The notes beneath the pieces are model-generated. The model searched no databases and was not told the DNA's origin. It saw only the letters and a program-made list of their open reading frames with translations. From positions 1-54,272 of the forward strand of contig JAUXXD010000001.1 of NCBI GenBank assembly GCA_030681265.1: a stretch of DNA of 54,272 bases, written 5' to 3'. A program made the translations under genes and the position numbers. The stretch comes from Candidatus Didemnitutus sp. (lineage in GTDB: Bacteria > Verrucomicrobiota > Verrucomicrobiia > Opitutales > Opitutaceae). Each line of letters opens with the position of its first letter. The first letter of the stretch is position 1. Positions 1 to 8,536 of the stretch are shown here, in pieces.

Positions 1-309
1 GTCAACATGGTCGAAGCCCTCGGCAATTTGAACTCGTTCTACGCGCACGAGAGCTGCGGCCAGTGCACACCGTGCCGCGAAGGTTCGTTGTGGATGAAGA
101 AAATTACCGCCCGCATGGTCGACGGCCACGCGCGCCCGAACGACGGCGAACTCCTCAAGAACGTCGCCGACCAAATCGCCGGCCGCACCATCTGCGCGAT
201 GGGCGAAGCCTGTTCATGGCCGACCCAAAGCTTCGTCGCAAAATTCGGCGACGAATTTAAAAACTACAAAGAAACCGCGAAACCGGCTGAGGCCACCACT
301 CTCGTCTAA
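1..309 (+). CDS. nuoF: NADH-quinone oxidoreductase subunit F, C-terminal end (partial)
   Basis: The reading frame is open from the first base of the window, so only the last 102 residues are present. NuoF is the peripheral-arm subunit of respiratory complex I that binds FMN and NADH and carries the N3 [4Fe-4S] cluster. The cluster ligands are visible as SCGQCTPCREG near residues 18-28 of the fragment and a fourth Cys in TICAMGEACSWP about 40 residues later, which is the normal NuoF spacing. The stop codon TAA is followed directly by the start of the inserted four-helix-bundle gene, not by nuoG. The ATG at base 7 is an internal methionine. Family assignment is secure; the upstream part lies outside the window. 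Confidence 0.95.
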   Translation, partial: VNMVEALGNLNSFYAHESCGQCTPCREGSLWMKKITARMVDGHARPNDGELLKNVADQIAGRTICAMGEACSWPTQSFVAKFGDEFKNYKETAKPAEATTLV

Positions 310-729
310 ATGGAAACGCTTGTCTCAGGAGTCAGAAGTCAGGAGTCAGGAACCCGCAGTGGTTCCCGCGCTCCCGCTCGGACTTTTGAAGATTTGATCG
401 TGTGGCAGAAAGCGCACGCTTGGGTGTTGGGCATTTATCGTTTCTCCGATTCGTTTCCGGCGAAAGAGACCTATGGTCTGACGTCGCAGTTTCGCCGCGC
501 TGGCATTTCGATTCCCGCCAACATTGCCGAAGGTTTCAAAAAGAGAGGTGTCGCGGACAAGAAGCGCTTTATGAACATCGCACAAGGCTCGCTCGAAGAG
601 TGTAGGTATTACCTCATTCTCTCGCGCGACCTAGGTTACGGCGACTCGGCAAATCTCTTGAGCCAACTTGAAGAAGTGAGCCGCCTGCTCACCGCCTACA
701 CTAAGGCGATTGAGCTTCCTGGCTCCTGA
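310..729 (+). CDS. Four-helix-bundle protein, 23S rRNA intervening-sequence (IVP/S23) family
   Basis: A 139-residue protein. From residue 26 it matches the S23/IVP family: FEDLIVWQKAH, then GLTSQFRRAGISIPANIAEG, then a third helix with AQGSLEECRYYLILS and a C-terminal helix. These proteins form small four-helix bundles, are often encoded inside or near rRNA insertions, and are structurally related to the Avd accessory protein of diversity-generating retroelements. Their cellular role is not settled. The first about 20 residues (with SGVRSQESG) are translated from a 7-bp tandem repeat, and the last residues plus the stop codon come from an inverted copy of it. The ATG abuts the nuoF stop. The gene sits between nuoF and nuoG, which are normally adjacent, so it looks inserted as a repeat-bounded cassette. 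Family call firm; function unknown. Confidence 0.85.
   Translation: METLVSGVRSQESGTRSGSRAPARTFEDLIVWQKAHAWVLGIYRFSDSFPAKETYGLTSQFRRAGISIPANIAEGFKKRGVADKKRFMNIAQGSLEECRYYLILSRDLGYGDSANLLSQLEEVSRLLTAYTKAIELPGS
325..352 (+). repeat. Four tandem 7-bp units (TCAGGAG-type), left flank of the IVP cassette
   Basis: Four consecutive units read TCAGGAG, TCAGAAG, TCAGGAG, TCAGGAA. They lie inside the 5' end of the four-helix-bundle gene and encode its SQESG-like N-terminus. The same motif appears inverted at 716-750, so the gene core is bracketed by inverted repeats. The unit contains GGAG and could act as a ribosome binding site for an internal start, but no suitable start codon follows before the conserved domain. 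Confidence 0.8.
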
Positions 730-750
730 CTCCTATTTTCCTGACTCCTC
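716..750 (-). repeat. Inverted copy of the TCAGGAG-type repeat, right flank of the IVP cassette
   Basis: On the minus strand this reads GGAGTCAGGA, a short AAAT interruption, then GGAGTCAGGAG and a degenerate unit. It is the inverse of 325-352. It supplies the last codons and stop codon of the IVP gene and most of the untranslated leader of nuoG. As a result nuoG has a pyrimidine-rich leader with no Shine-Dalgarno sequence. Confidence 0.75.
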
Positions 751-755
751 TCCTC

Positions 756-2462
756 ATGTCTTCCGCTCCGAAACCCGCCGACCTCGTTACCGTCAACATT
801 GACGGTCAGGACCTCGTCGTGCCGAAGGGCACGAACGTGATCGAGGCCGCCAAGCAGCTCGGGATCGAAATCCCGCATTACTGCTATCACCCGAAACTGA
901 CCGTCGTGGGCAATTGCCGCATGTGTCTCGTCGAGATGGGGCTGCCTGCACTTGATCCGTCCTCGCGCCAACCGCTTGTCGACGCGACCACGGGCCAGGC
1001 GAAGGTGAATTGGATGCCGCGTGCCCAAATCGGTTGCGCGACCAACGCGATGGCGGGTCTGCACATCCGCACGAACACGCCGCTGGTGAAGGAATGCCGC
1101 GAAGGCGTGACCGAATTTCTGCTCATCAATCACCCGCTCGATTGCCCGATTTGCGACCAAGCCGGTGAATGCAAACTGCAGGAACACTCGACGGAACACG
1201 GCCGCGGCTACTCGCGCTTTGTCGAAAATAAGAACGTCAAACCGAAGCGCACCCAACTCGGTCCGCGCGTCACGCTCGATGACGAACGCTGTATTCTCTG
1301 CTCCCGCTGCATCCGCTTCTCCAAGGAAATCGCGAAGGACGACGTGCTCGGCTTCGTCGACCGCGGCAGCTACAGCACGCTCACCTGCTATCCGGGCAAA
1401 AAGCTCGCGAACAACTACTCGCTCTGCACCGTGGATATTTGCCCGGTCGGCGCGCTCACCTCGACGGATTTTCGCTTCAAGATGCGCGTCTGGTTCCTGA
1501 AACAGACGCCGAGCATCGACACCGAATCCTCCACCGGCACAAACACCGAAGTGTGGAGCCGCGAAGGCGTCATCTACCGCCTCACCCCGCGCACCAACGA
1601 CGCCGTGAACGACTCGTGGATGACGGACTCGGCGCGCGTGCTCTACCAACAAGTGCGCGCTGAAGACCGCCTGCTCGCGCCGACGATTGGCGGCGTTGCC
1701 GCAACCAACGACCTGGCGATCAAGGCCGCGGTCGATTTGCTCGCGGCCGGCTCTGTCGCCGTCGTGGGTTCGGGCCGCAGCTCGGTTGAAGAACAATTTC
1801 TCACGCGCCAACTCGCCGATGCGCTCAAGGTTTCCGCGGCGCTCGTCAGTCGGGTAGGGGAGGGCGACGGCATTTTGCTCTCCGCCGACCGCAATCCGAA
1901 TGTGCGCGGTGCACTCGTCACCGGTTTGATCAGCGCCCTACCGGAGCAAAAACTCACGTCACTCGCCGCCGCGATCGACGCTGGCAAAGTGCAGACTGTG
2001 GTCGCGATCAACGAAGACCTCGTCGCCGCCGGCTTGACCGCCGCGCAACTGGCGAAGGTCGCCGTGATTTATCTCGGCACGCATCGCCATGCGACGAGCG
2101 ACTCCGCGCGCGTGGTGCTACCGACGCTGACGGTTTTCGAAAAATCCGGCTCGTTTGTGAATCAGCAGTTCCGCCTGCAACGTTTCGCAAAAGCCGTTCC
2201 CGGTCCGCAAGACGTGGCCGATGACCTCGTGACGCTCGCGCAACTCGCTTCCGCCGCCAGCAAGACTGCGGTGCCGTGTGATCTGGCCGGTATTTGGGCC
2301 GCGCTCGCTGCGGAAAGTGCGGTGCTGGCGGGACAATCGTATGCGAAGATTCCGGCCCTCGGCGTGTCATTGGACGGTGCCGCGTGGGCGGGCCTGCCGT
2401 TTGTCGAGAGTGAGTGTCTCCACTTTAAACCCGCCGCGCTGCCTGCGGCCGCCAACGCATAA
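756..2462 (+). CDS. nuoG: NADH-quinone oxidoreductase subunit G
   Basis: This is the large iron-sulfur subunit of the complex I peripheral arm, passing electrons from NuoF towards NuoI. The N-terminal 2Fe-2S ferredoxin domain shows Cys43, Cys54, Cys57 and Cys94. The His/Cys-ligated cluster follows (His126, Cys130, Cys133, Cys139), then a 4Fe-4S site with Cys179, Cys182, Cys185 and Cys229. The rest is a reduced molybdopterin-oxidoreductase-like domain. At 568 residues it is shorter than many NuoG proteins (often 700-900), which fits a trimmed C-terminal domain. The start is the ATG after the repeat; the preceding 20 bases contain no Shine-Dalgarno. It is followed six bases later by nuoH. Secure. 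Confidence 0.96.
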   Translation: MSSAPKPADLVTVNIDGQDLVVPKGTNVIEAAKQLGIEIPHYCYHPKLTVVGNCRMCLVEMGLPALDPSSRQPLVDATTGQAKVNWMPRAQIGCATNAMAGLHIRTNTPLVKECREGVTEFLLINHPLDCPICDQAGECKLQEHSTEHGRGYSRFVENKNVKPKRTQLGPRVTLDDERCILCSRCIRFSKEIAKDDVLGFVDRGSYSTLTCYPGKKLANNYSLCTVDICPVGALTSTDFRFKMRVWFLKQTPSIDTESSTGTNTEVWSREGVIYRLTPRTNDAVNDSWMTDSARVLYQQVRAEDRLLAPTIGGVAATNDLAIKAAVDLLAAGSVAVVGSGRSSVEEQFLTRQLADALKVSAALVSRVGEGDGILLSADRNPNVRGALVTGLISALPEQKLTSLAAAIDAGKVQTVVAINEDLVAAGLTAAQLAKVAVIYLGTHRHATSDSARVVLPTLTVFEKSGSFVNQQFRLQRFAKAVPGPQDVADDLVTLAQLASAASKTAVPCDLAGIWAALAAESAVLAGQSYAKIPALGVSLDGAAWAGLPFVESECLHFKPAALPAAANA

Positions 2463-2468
2463 CGCGCC

Positions 2469-3758
2469 ATGGTTGAATTCTGGACCAATCTTCCCGTCGC
2501 CGTGCAGCTCTTCCTCAAAGGGCTGGCGGTGGTGCTTGTGGTGTTCCCCATCGGCGGGGCGTGTTCGCTCGCGGAGCGCAAAGTTTCCGCCTGGATGCAG
2601 GGACGCCCCGGTCCGAATCGCGCGCTGCCGCCGCTGCTCGGTGTGTCGCTGATTCCGTTGCCGCTCGTGCTGACGCTTGTCGGCTTCGTCGGGCGGATTC
2701 CGCTGCTCGGTCGCTTCATGCAGCGACTCGGTTTGTTCCACTTGATGGCGGACGGCTTGAAGATGCTCTTCAAGGAAGACGCGTTGCCCGGCCACGTGAA
2801 CAAGGTTTACTTCGTGCTCGCACCGATTCTCGCGATGATTCCGGCGCTGACGACGGTGTCCGCGGTGCCGTTCGGTGCCTACGTGAACGAAGCGGGTCAA
2901 ATGGTGCCGCTGATTCTCGCCAACATCGACGTGGGTATTCTCGCGGTGTTCGCCGTGTCGTCGCTCGGGGTTTACTCGCTGATTCTCGCCGGTTGGGCGT
3001 CGAATTCGAAATATCCTTTCCTCGGCAGTGTGCGCGCGTCGGCGCAACTGATCTCCTACGAACTTTCGATGACGCTGTCGGTGTTGCCGGTGTTTTTGTG
3101 GATCAATCAGCCGGGTGGTTCGGGCACGTTGAGTCTGTTCGACGTGGTGCAATTCCAGAGCGCGCCGGGCTTCCTCGGCGGCATGTGGTTTGCGTTTTTG
3201 ATGCCGGTTTCCGCAATCGTGTTCTTGATCGCGCTCTTTGCCGAAACGAATCGTCAACCGTTCGACATGCCGGAATCGGAAGCGGATCTCGTCGGCGGTT
3301 TCCACACGGAATACGGTGCGTTCAAGTGGGGTCTGTTCTTCGTGGCGGAATACGCGCACATGGCGATCGGCTCCGGCGTCTTCGTGCTCCTCTTCCTCGG
3401 CGGGTGGAATCCGTTGCCGTGGTTGCCGCTGCACACCGTGCTCGAGTGGTGCGGCGTGGCGGGCAATCCGTTCATCTTCGGAGTCGCCTCCATCGTCGTG
3501 TTTCTCGCGAAGGTGTTGTTCTTTATCTTCGTTTTCATGTGGGTGCGTTGGACGCTCCCGCGTTTCCGTTATGATCAGGTGATGGTGCTCGGTTGGCAGA
3601 AGTTGCTGCCGCTCGCCATTGGCAACCTGATTTACTACGCGCTCGCCATCGCGATCATCGATCTGCAACTGGGCTGGATGGCCCACGTCGCGCTTGGCGC
3701 GACGACACTGGTGGCGCTCGCCATCGCGTTGCGCGTGCCGAAAACCCAATCTCTCTGA
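2469..3758 (+). CDS. nuoH: NADH-quinone oxidoreductase subunit H
   Basis: A membrane subunit of complex I (429 residues, multi-spanning) that forms much of the quinone-binding chamber at the junction of the two arms. The conserved LAERKVSAWMQGRPGPNR motif is at the N-terminus and a family signature, ETNRQPFDMPESEADLVGG, lies in the second half. These acidic loop residues line the quinone channel in the family. It is somewhat longer than the typical about 330 residues because of extra loop and C-terminal helices. The start codon is in the context gcgccATGg with no Shine-Dalgarno. Operon member between nuoG and nuoI, with gaps of six and five bases. Confidence 0.96.
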   Translation: MVEFWTNLPVAVQLFLKGLAVVLVVFPIGGACSLAERKVSAWMQGRPGPNRALPPLLGVSLIPLPLVLTLVGFVGRIPLLGRFMQRLGLFHLMADGLKMLFKEDALPGHVNKVYFVLAPILAMIPALTTVSAVPFGAYVNEAGQMVPLILANIDVGILAVFAVSSLGVYSLILAGWASNSKYPFLGSVRASAQLISYELSMTLSVLPVFLWINQPGGSGTLSLFDVVQFQSAPGFLGGMWFAFLMPVSAIVFLIALFAETNRQPFDMPESEADLVGGFHTEYGAFKWGLFFVAEYAHMAIGSGVFVLLFLGGWNPLPWLPLHTVLEWCGVAGNPFIFGVASIVVFLAKVLFFIFVFMWVRWTLPRFRYDQVMVLGWQKLLPLAIGNLIYYALAIAIIDLQLGWMAHVALGATTLVALAIALRVPKTQSL

Positions 3759-3763
3759 GCGCC

Positions 3764-4303
3764 ATGGCCTACGTCGTCGAACGCAAATCCCTCTCGCTCG
3801 CGGAGCGCCTTTATCTCCCGCAAATCCTGGCGGGCATGCGCATCACGTTGAAGCATTTCTTCAAGCGCAACATCACGCTGGAATATCCGGAGCAGCGTCC
3901 GGCGATTCCGCCCGGCTATCGCGGTGTGCCGACTTTGGTGCTGGATCCGAACGGTCGCGAAAAATGTGTTTCGTGCCAGTTGTGCGAGTTCGTTTGCCCG
4001 CCGAAGGCGATTCGCATTACGCCGGGCGAAATCCCCGCCGACGCCCCGACCGCGCACGTGGAGAAAGCGCCCAAGGAATTCGAAATCGACATGCTGCGCT
4101 GCATTTACTGCGGCCTGTGTCAGGAAGTTTGTCCGGAAGAGGCGATCTGGTTGCAGAACGACTATTCGCTTTCCGGCTACACCCGGGCGGAACTGGTCAA
4201 CAACAAGGCGAAACTCTACGAACTCGGCGGGACCTTGCCGGACCTGCATCTCAAGTGGGACAAGAAACAAGCCGCCGCCAAGACGGGCAACGCCCACCAC
4301 TAA
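3764..4303 (+). CDS. nuoI: NADH-quinone oxidoreductase subunit I
   Basis: A 179-residue ferredoxin-like subunit carrying the two 4Fe-4S clusters (N6a and N6b) that relay electrons to the final cluster near the quinone. Both CxxCxxCxxxCP motifs are complete: Cys68, Cys71, Cys74, Cys78 and Cys113, Cys116, Cys119, Cys123. The ATG at 3764 was chosen because the frame upstream overlaps nuoH and lacks similarity, while MAYVVERKSLSLAERLYLP begins as the family does. The start context is gcgccATGg. Next gene nuoJ starts three bases after the stop. Confidence 0.95.
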   Translation: MAYVVERKSLSLAERLYLPQILAGMRITLKHFFKRNITLEYPEQRPAIPPGYRGVPTLVLDPNGREKCVSCQLCEFVCPPKAIRITPGEIPADAPTAHVEKAPKEFEIDMLRCIYCGLCQEVCPEEAIWLQNDYSLSGYTRAELVNNKAKLYELGGTLPDLHLKWDKKQAAAKTGNAHH

Positions 4304-4306
4304 GCC

Positions 4307-4810
4307 ATGGCCAACGTTCTCTTCTATACCTTCACCTTCCTCACCCTCGGTTGTGCGGCGCTCGTGGTTTTGAACAAGAACCCGATCAACAGCGCCATGT
4401 TTCTACTACTCTCGCTCGTGGGCATGGCGGGACTCTTCGTGATGCTCGACGCGCCGCTGCTGGCCTTCGTGCTCATCCTCGTCTATGCGGGCGCGGTGGT
4501 CGCGTTGTTTCTCTTTATTATCATGCTGCTTGATACAACGCCGGGTGCGTTCGTGCCGTTCCGCAAGATGACGATCCTCGCCGCGACCATCAGCGGATTG
4601 CTCCTGCTGCTCGGTGCGTATTCGCTGAGTGACCACGCGCCGCGCCTCGACGTGCCGGCGCACGCGGCGCCGTCGTTGAAGAATTACGCGGAGATGCTGT
4701 TCACGACTTATCTGCTGCCGGTGCAAGTCGTCGGCTTCCTGCTCTTGATCGCCATGCTCGGCGTCATCGTGCTCAGTAAAAAATTCGCACCGGTGGAGGA
4801 CTCGCAATGA
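4307..4810 (+). CDS. nuoJ: NADH-quinone oxidoreductase subunit J
   Basis: A 167-residue membrane subunit of complex I with about five transmembrane segments. The region [23 protein letters not shown] matches the conserved third helix of NuoJ, whose pi-bulge is implicated in coupling. It overlaps nuoK by four bases (ATGA), suggesting translational coupling. Length and position are normal for the family. Confidence 0.93.
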   Translation: MANVLFYTFTFLTLGCAALVVLNKNPINSAMFLLLSLVGMAGLFVMLDAPLLAFVLILVYAGAVVALFLFIIMLLDTTPGAFVPFRKMTILAATISGLLLLLGAYSLSDHAPRLDVPAHAAPSLKNYAEMLFTTYLLPVQVVGFLLLIAMLGVIVLSKKFAPVEDSQ

Positions 4811-5115
4811 ACAATTTCGGACTTGAGTCCTACATCGCGGTCAGCGCGCTCATGTTTGTCATCGGCTTTGTCGGCGTATTGCTGCGCAAAAACACGCTGG
4901 TGATCTACATGTGTCTTGAACTCATGTTGCTCGCCTCAACGCTCGCGCTGGTCGCCTTCTCGCGCTTCCAAGGCACGCTCGATGGAGCGGTCTTTGTTTT
5001 CTTCATCCTCACGATTGCGGCCGCCGAAGTCGCGGTCGGTCTCGCCATCATTGTCGCTCTCTTCCGTCGCCGTCACACGGTGCAGGTCGAGGAATTGAAC
5101 GCGCTCAAGAACTGA
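4807..5115 (+). CDS. nuoK: NADH-quinone oxidoreductase subunit K
   Basis: A 102-residue, three-helix membrane subunit homologous to MrpC antiporter proteins. Conserved acidic residues sit in the membrane helices (CLELML and [12 protein letters not shown]), as expected for the proton path. Unlike most genes here, it has a clear Shine-Dalgarno, GGAGG, seven bases before the ATG, which lies within the end of nuoJ. nuoL begins one base after the stop. Confidence 0.94.
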   Translation: MNNFGLESYIAVSALMFVIGFVGVLLRKNTLVIYMCLELMLLASTLALVAFSRFQGTLDGAVFVFFILTIAAAEVAVGLAIIVALFRRRHTVQVEELNALKN

Positions 5116-5116
5116 C

Positions 5117-6997
5117 ATGGATCCCGTCACGTCCGCTCTCCTCCTTCTGTTCACGCCGCTCGCCTCGGCGACGGTGATCGCGCTGTTCCTGCGTCGCCAA
5201 GGCGCATTGTCGTCGTGGATTTCCACCGGCGCGGCGGCAGTCGTGGCTGCGTTGTCGCTCCAACTCGTCTTTACCGGCACCGACGTGAATGCGTCAACGG
5301 TATGGCTGAGCTTTGGCAGTTTCTCGCTCTCGCTCGGGTTCAAGATCGATGCGTTGGCGCGGCTGATGTTGTTTGTCGTCGGTTTCGTCGGCTTCCTCAT
5401 TCACGTTTTCTCGCTCGGCTACATGCACGATGACGCGGCGCGCGCGCGGTTCTTCGGCGGGTTGTCGATCTTCATGTTCTCGATGCTCGGCATCGTGGTG
5501 GCGGATTCGCTGTTCATGATTTTCATCTTCTGGGAGCTGGTCGGTTTCAGCTCGTGGTTGCTCATCAATCATTATCACGAAAAGCAATCGGCGGCCGACG
5601 CTTCGAAGAAAGCGTTCATCGTCAATCGCGTGGGCGACTTCGGTTTCCTGCTCGGAATCGTATGGACGTATTGGATGTTTGGGACGACCAATCTGACGGA
5701 CCTCGCGTTCATCGTAGAGGGCAAGATTGAAGGCGGTAGCCGCACGCTCGTTGAAACGGGAATACCGCTGCTGTTGTTCTGCGGTGCGATGGGCAAATCC
5801 GCGCAGATGCCGCTGCACGTGTGGTTGCCGGACGCGATGGAAGGTCCGACGCCGGTCTCCGCGCTCATCCATGCCGCGACGATGGTCGCTGCGGGTATCT
5901 ACATGCTGTGCCGGATCAATTTCCTGATGGTGCCCGAGGCGCTCGAAGTCATCTCGTGGATTGGCGCGGTCACGGCGATCTATGCAGCGCTCTGCGCGGT
6001 GGTGCAGCGAGACATCAAGAAGATCCTCGCTTACTCTACGCTTTCGCAACTCGGCTACATGATCGCCGCGTTTGGTCTCGGCGCGCTCAACACCGGCCAC
6101 GGCGTGATTGCGGCGGGAGTCGGCGCTGCGATGTTCCACCTAGTGACGCATGCGTTCTTTAAGGCGCTGCTCTTCCTTGGTTCCGGCTCGGTCATTCACG
6201 GCTGCCATCACGAACAGGATATTTTCCAGATGGGCGGACTGCGGAAGAAGATGCCGGTGACGTTCCTGACCTTCACGATCGGTGTCGCGGCGATTATCGG
6301 TTTTCCTTACCTCGCGGGTTTCTTCTCGAAGGATGCGATTCTCTATCTCGCGATGAGCAACAGCACGCCGATCTTCGCGGTGCTGACGTTTACGGCGGTG
6401 CTGACGTCGTTCTACATGGTGCGGATGTGGAAATTGGTGTTCTTCGGCGAAACCCGTTCGGAGAGCGCCAGTCACGCGCACGAGAGCGGCATTTCTATGA
6501 CGCTGCCGTTGGTGCTGCTCGCGATCTTGTCGGTCATCGGCGCAACTGGACCAATTGGTATTTTCCCGAAACTCGCTGGCGTGATCAATGACCTCGTGCC
6601 CGTCGCGCATGGCGCGGAGCACACGACAATCCTCCTCGTCTCGATTGCCGTGATGGTCGTGGGTGCCGGAGCGGCGTGGTTCTTTTATCCGACAGTGGCG
6701 ACGGACGCGCTCGAGACTCGCGCGGGCACGCTGTTCCGCGGTTTGAAGTCCGGTAAGGAATCGTTCAATGCAGTTTACGATTACTACGTCGGCAAGGTGC
6801 AGCAGCGCTTCGCGATGCTGTTGAATTTCATCGAGCAAATTTTCCTCGCCGGTTTGATTATTCGCGGTCTCGCGGGTTTGGTCGGGCTCTTCAGTTTTGG
6901 CACTCGTGCGCTTCACGTCGGCAACCTGCACGCCTACGTCTATTGGTTCTTGCTCGGCACCGTCCTTCTCTGGGCGTTTACCACGGGAATGTTCTAA
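5117..6997 (+). CDS. nuoL: NADH-quinone oxidoreductase subunit L
   Basis: The most distal antiporter-like proton-pumping subunit of complex I (626 residues). The Mrp/Nuo antiporter core is clear: FIFWELVGFSSWLLINHYH with the key Glu, and AMGKSAQMPLHVWLPDAMEG with the essential Lys and surrounding motif. AYSTLSQLGYMIAAFGLG and HLVTHAFFKALLFLGSG follow. The C-terminal lateral helix region is present (from about residue 520). Length is normal. The start context is ctgacATGg. Confidence 0.96.
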   Translation: MDPVTSALLLLFTPLASATVIALFLRRQGALSSWISTGAAAVVAALSLQLVFTGTDVNASTVWLSFGSFSLSLGFKIDALARLMLFVVGFVGFLIHVFSLGYMHDDAARARFFGGLSIFMFSMLGIVVADSLFMIFIFWELVGFSSWLLINHYHEKQSAADASKKAFIVNRVGDFGFLLGIVWTYWMFGTTNLTDLAFIVEGKIEGGSRTLVETGIPLLLFCGAMGKSAQMPLHVWLPDAMEGPTPVSALIHAATMVAAGIYMLCRINFLMVPEALEVISWIGAVTAIYAALCAVVQRDIKKILAYSTLSQLGYMIAAFGLGALNTGHGVIAAGVGAAMFHLVTHAFFKALLFLGSGSVIHGCHHEQDIFQMGGLRKKMPVTFLTFTIGVAAIIGFPYLAGFFSKDAILYLAMSNSTPIFAVLTFTAVLTSFYMVRMWKLVFFGETRSESASHAHESGISMTLPLVLLAILSVIGATGPIGIFPKLAGVINDLVPVAHGAEHTTILLVSIAVMVVGAGAAWFFYPTVATDALETRAGTLFRGLKSGKESFNAVYDYYVGKVQQRFAMLLNFIEQIFLAGLIIRGLAGLVGLFSFGTRALHVGNLHAYVYWFLLGTVLLWAFTTGMF

Positions 6998-7009
6998 CCT
7001 GATTTACTG

Positions 7010-8524
7010 ATGGACGCTTTCAATCCCGCTCTCGTTCTCCAACTCGCCATCGCGACGCCGCTGGTCTGCGGCTTGCTCATAGCGTTCGGCTTGCCGCAGC
7101 GTTTTGCGACCAAGTTGGCGGCATTCGCTTTTGTAGCTCCGTTCGGGGTCGCGTTGTGGCTGTGGTCGCAGTTTCAAGTTTCGGCCGGTGCGACTTACCA
7201 GTTTACGAGCGATGTGGAAACAGGTCTGACGGGCTTCGGCATCAGTCTGAAACTAGGACTCAACGGCATCTCACTGCCAATGTTCCTGCTGGCGGCGACG
7301 GTTGGTTTGGCGGCGGGCATTTACGCGCTGCGCTCAGGTGCGGAGCGTCTGCGAATTTACCTGATGCTGTTGCTCTTCATGCACGGCGGTCTGCTCGGGA
7401 CTTTTGCGTCGATCGACATTTTCTTTTTCTACTTTTTCCACGAACTCGCACTGATTCCGACTTTCATCATGGTCGGGCTGTGGGGTGGGCGGGACCGCAA
7501 CTACGCGGCGATGAAGATGACGATTTATCTTACGGCGGGTGCGATGCTGTCGTTGCTCGGCTTGATCGCGATCTACACGCAGAGCGGAGTGGAGTCCTTC
7601 GATCTCGCGGCGCTGCGCACGGAATTGGCGGCGCATCCGCTCGGCGAGACGGCGCAGAAATATATTTTCGGTCTGCTCATGTTTGGTTTTGGCACGCTGG
7701 TGTCGCTGTGGCCGTTGCACACGTGGGCGCCACTTGGTTACGGCGCGGCACCGAGTTCGGCGGCGATGCTGCACGCGGGCGTGTTGAAGAAATTTGGTCT
7801 CTACGGTCTGATCCAAATCGCCTTGCCCTTGCTGCCATCTGGCGCGCAAGCGTGGGCATGGCCGCTGGCGCTGCTGGCGGCGTTCGGCAACGTGCTGGTC
7901 GTGGGCTTCATCACCATGGCGCAACGCGACCTCAAACAAATGCTCGGTTACAGTTCGGTGATGCACATGGGTTATTGTTTCCTCGGCATCGCGACGTTGT
8001 CGGTGATCGGCGCGGGCGGTGTCGTGCTGCTCATGGTGGCGCACGGTTTGTCGGTCGCGCTGCTGTTCCTCTTGGCGACGAGCATCCATCACCGCACGCA
8101 GACTTTCGATTTGAATGAAATGGGTGGACTGGCACAGAAGGCACCGGTGCTGGCGGCGTTTTTCGTCGCCGCAACGATGGCGAGCATCGGCTTGCCGGGC
8201 TTCGCGAATTTCTGGGGCGAACTCACGGTGTTCGTCGCGTTGTGGCAGTTCTCGCCGTGGCTCACGGCAGTGGCGGTCGCGGGCGTGGTCATTTCCGCCA
8301 TCTACGGCTTGCGTGCGGCGGCCCGTGTTTTCTTCGGCCAGCCGACCGAACAATTCGCCGCTGTGATCGCGCGTCACCCGCCGACCGATCTCGTGTGGTC
8401 GGAGCGCCTCCCGGCGCTCCTTCTCCTCATCGCGTTGCTCGCCATCGGATTTTGGCCGCGTGCCATCGCTGATGGCGCCAACCACGCGCTCGCCGCGCAA
8501 CCGGCGCTCACCGCCCAACGCTGA
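7010..8524 (+). CDS. nuoM: NADH-quinone oxidoreductase subunit M
   Basis: An antiporter-like membrane subunit of complex I (504 residues, about 14 helices). Conserved features include FFYFFHELALIPTFIMVG with the coupling Glu, LWPLHTWAPLGYGAAPSSAA, MLHAGVLKKFGLYG with the central Lys, and YSSVMHMGYCFLGIA. It lies 12 bases after nuoL with no Shine-Dalgarno before the ATG. Assignment to NuoM rather than NuoL or NuoN rests on length and on order in the operon. Confidence 0.95.
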   Translation: MDAFNPALVLQLAIATPLVCGLLIAFGLPQRFATKLAAFAFVAPFGVALWLWSQFQVSAGATYQFTSDVETGLTGFGISLKLGLNGISLPMFLLAATVGLAAGIYALRSGAERLRIYLMLLLFMHGGLLGTFASIDIFFFYFFHELALIPTFIMVGLWGGRDRNYAAMKMTIYLTAGAMLSLLGLIAIYTQSGVESFDLAALRTELAAHPLGETAQKYIFGLLMFGFGTLVSLWPLHTWAPLGYGAAPSSAAMLHAGVLKKFGLYGLIQIALPLLPSGAQAWAWPLALLAAFGNVLVVGFITMAQRDLKQMLGYSSVMHMGYCFLGIATLSVIGAGGVVLLMVAHGLSVALLFLLATSIHHRTQTFDLNEMGGLAQKAPVLAAFFVAATMASIGLPGFANFWGELTVFVALWQFSPWLTAVAVAGVVISAIYGLRAAARVFFGQPTEQFAAVIARHPPTDLVWSERLPALLLLIALLAIGFWPRAIADGANHALAAQPALTAQR

Positions 8525-8536
8525 TATTTCGCCGCC

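Noticed and set aside
325-352. CRISPR-like array
   Set aside because: Units are 7 bp and contiguous, with no spacers; it is a short tandem repeat.
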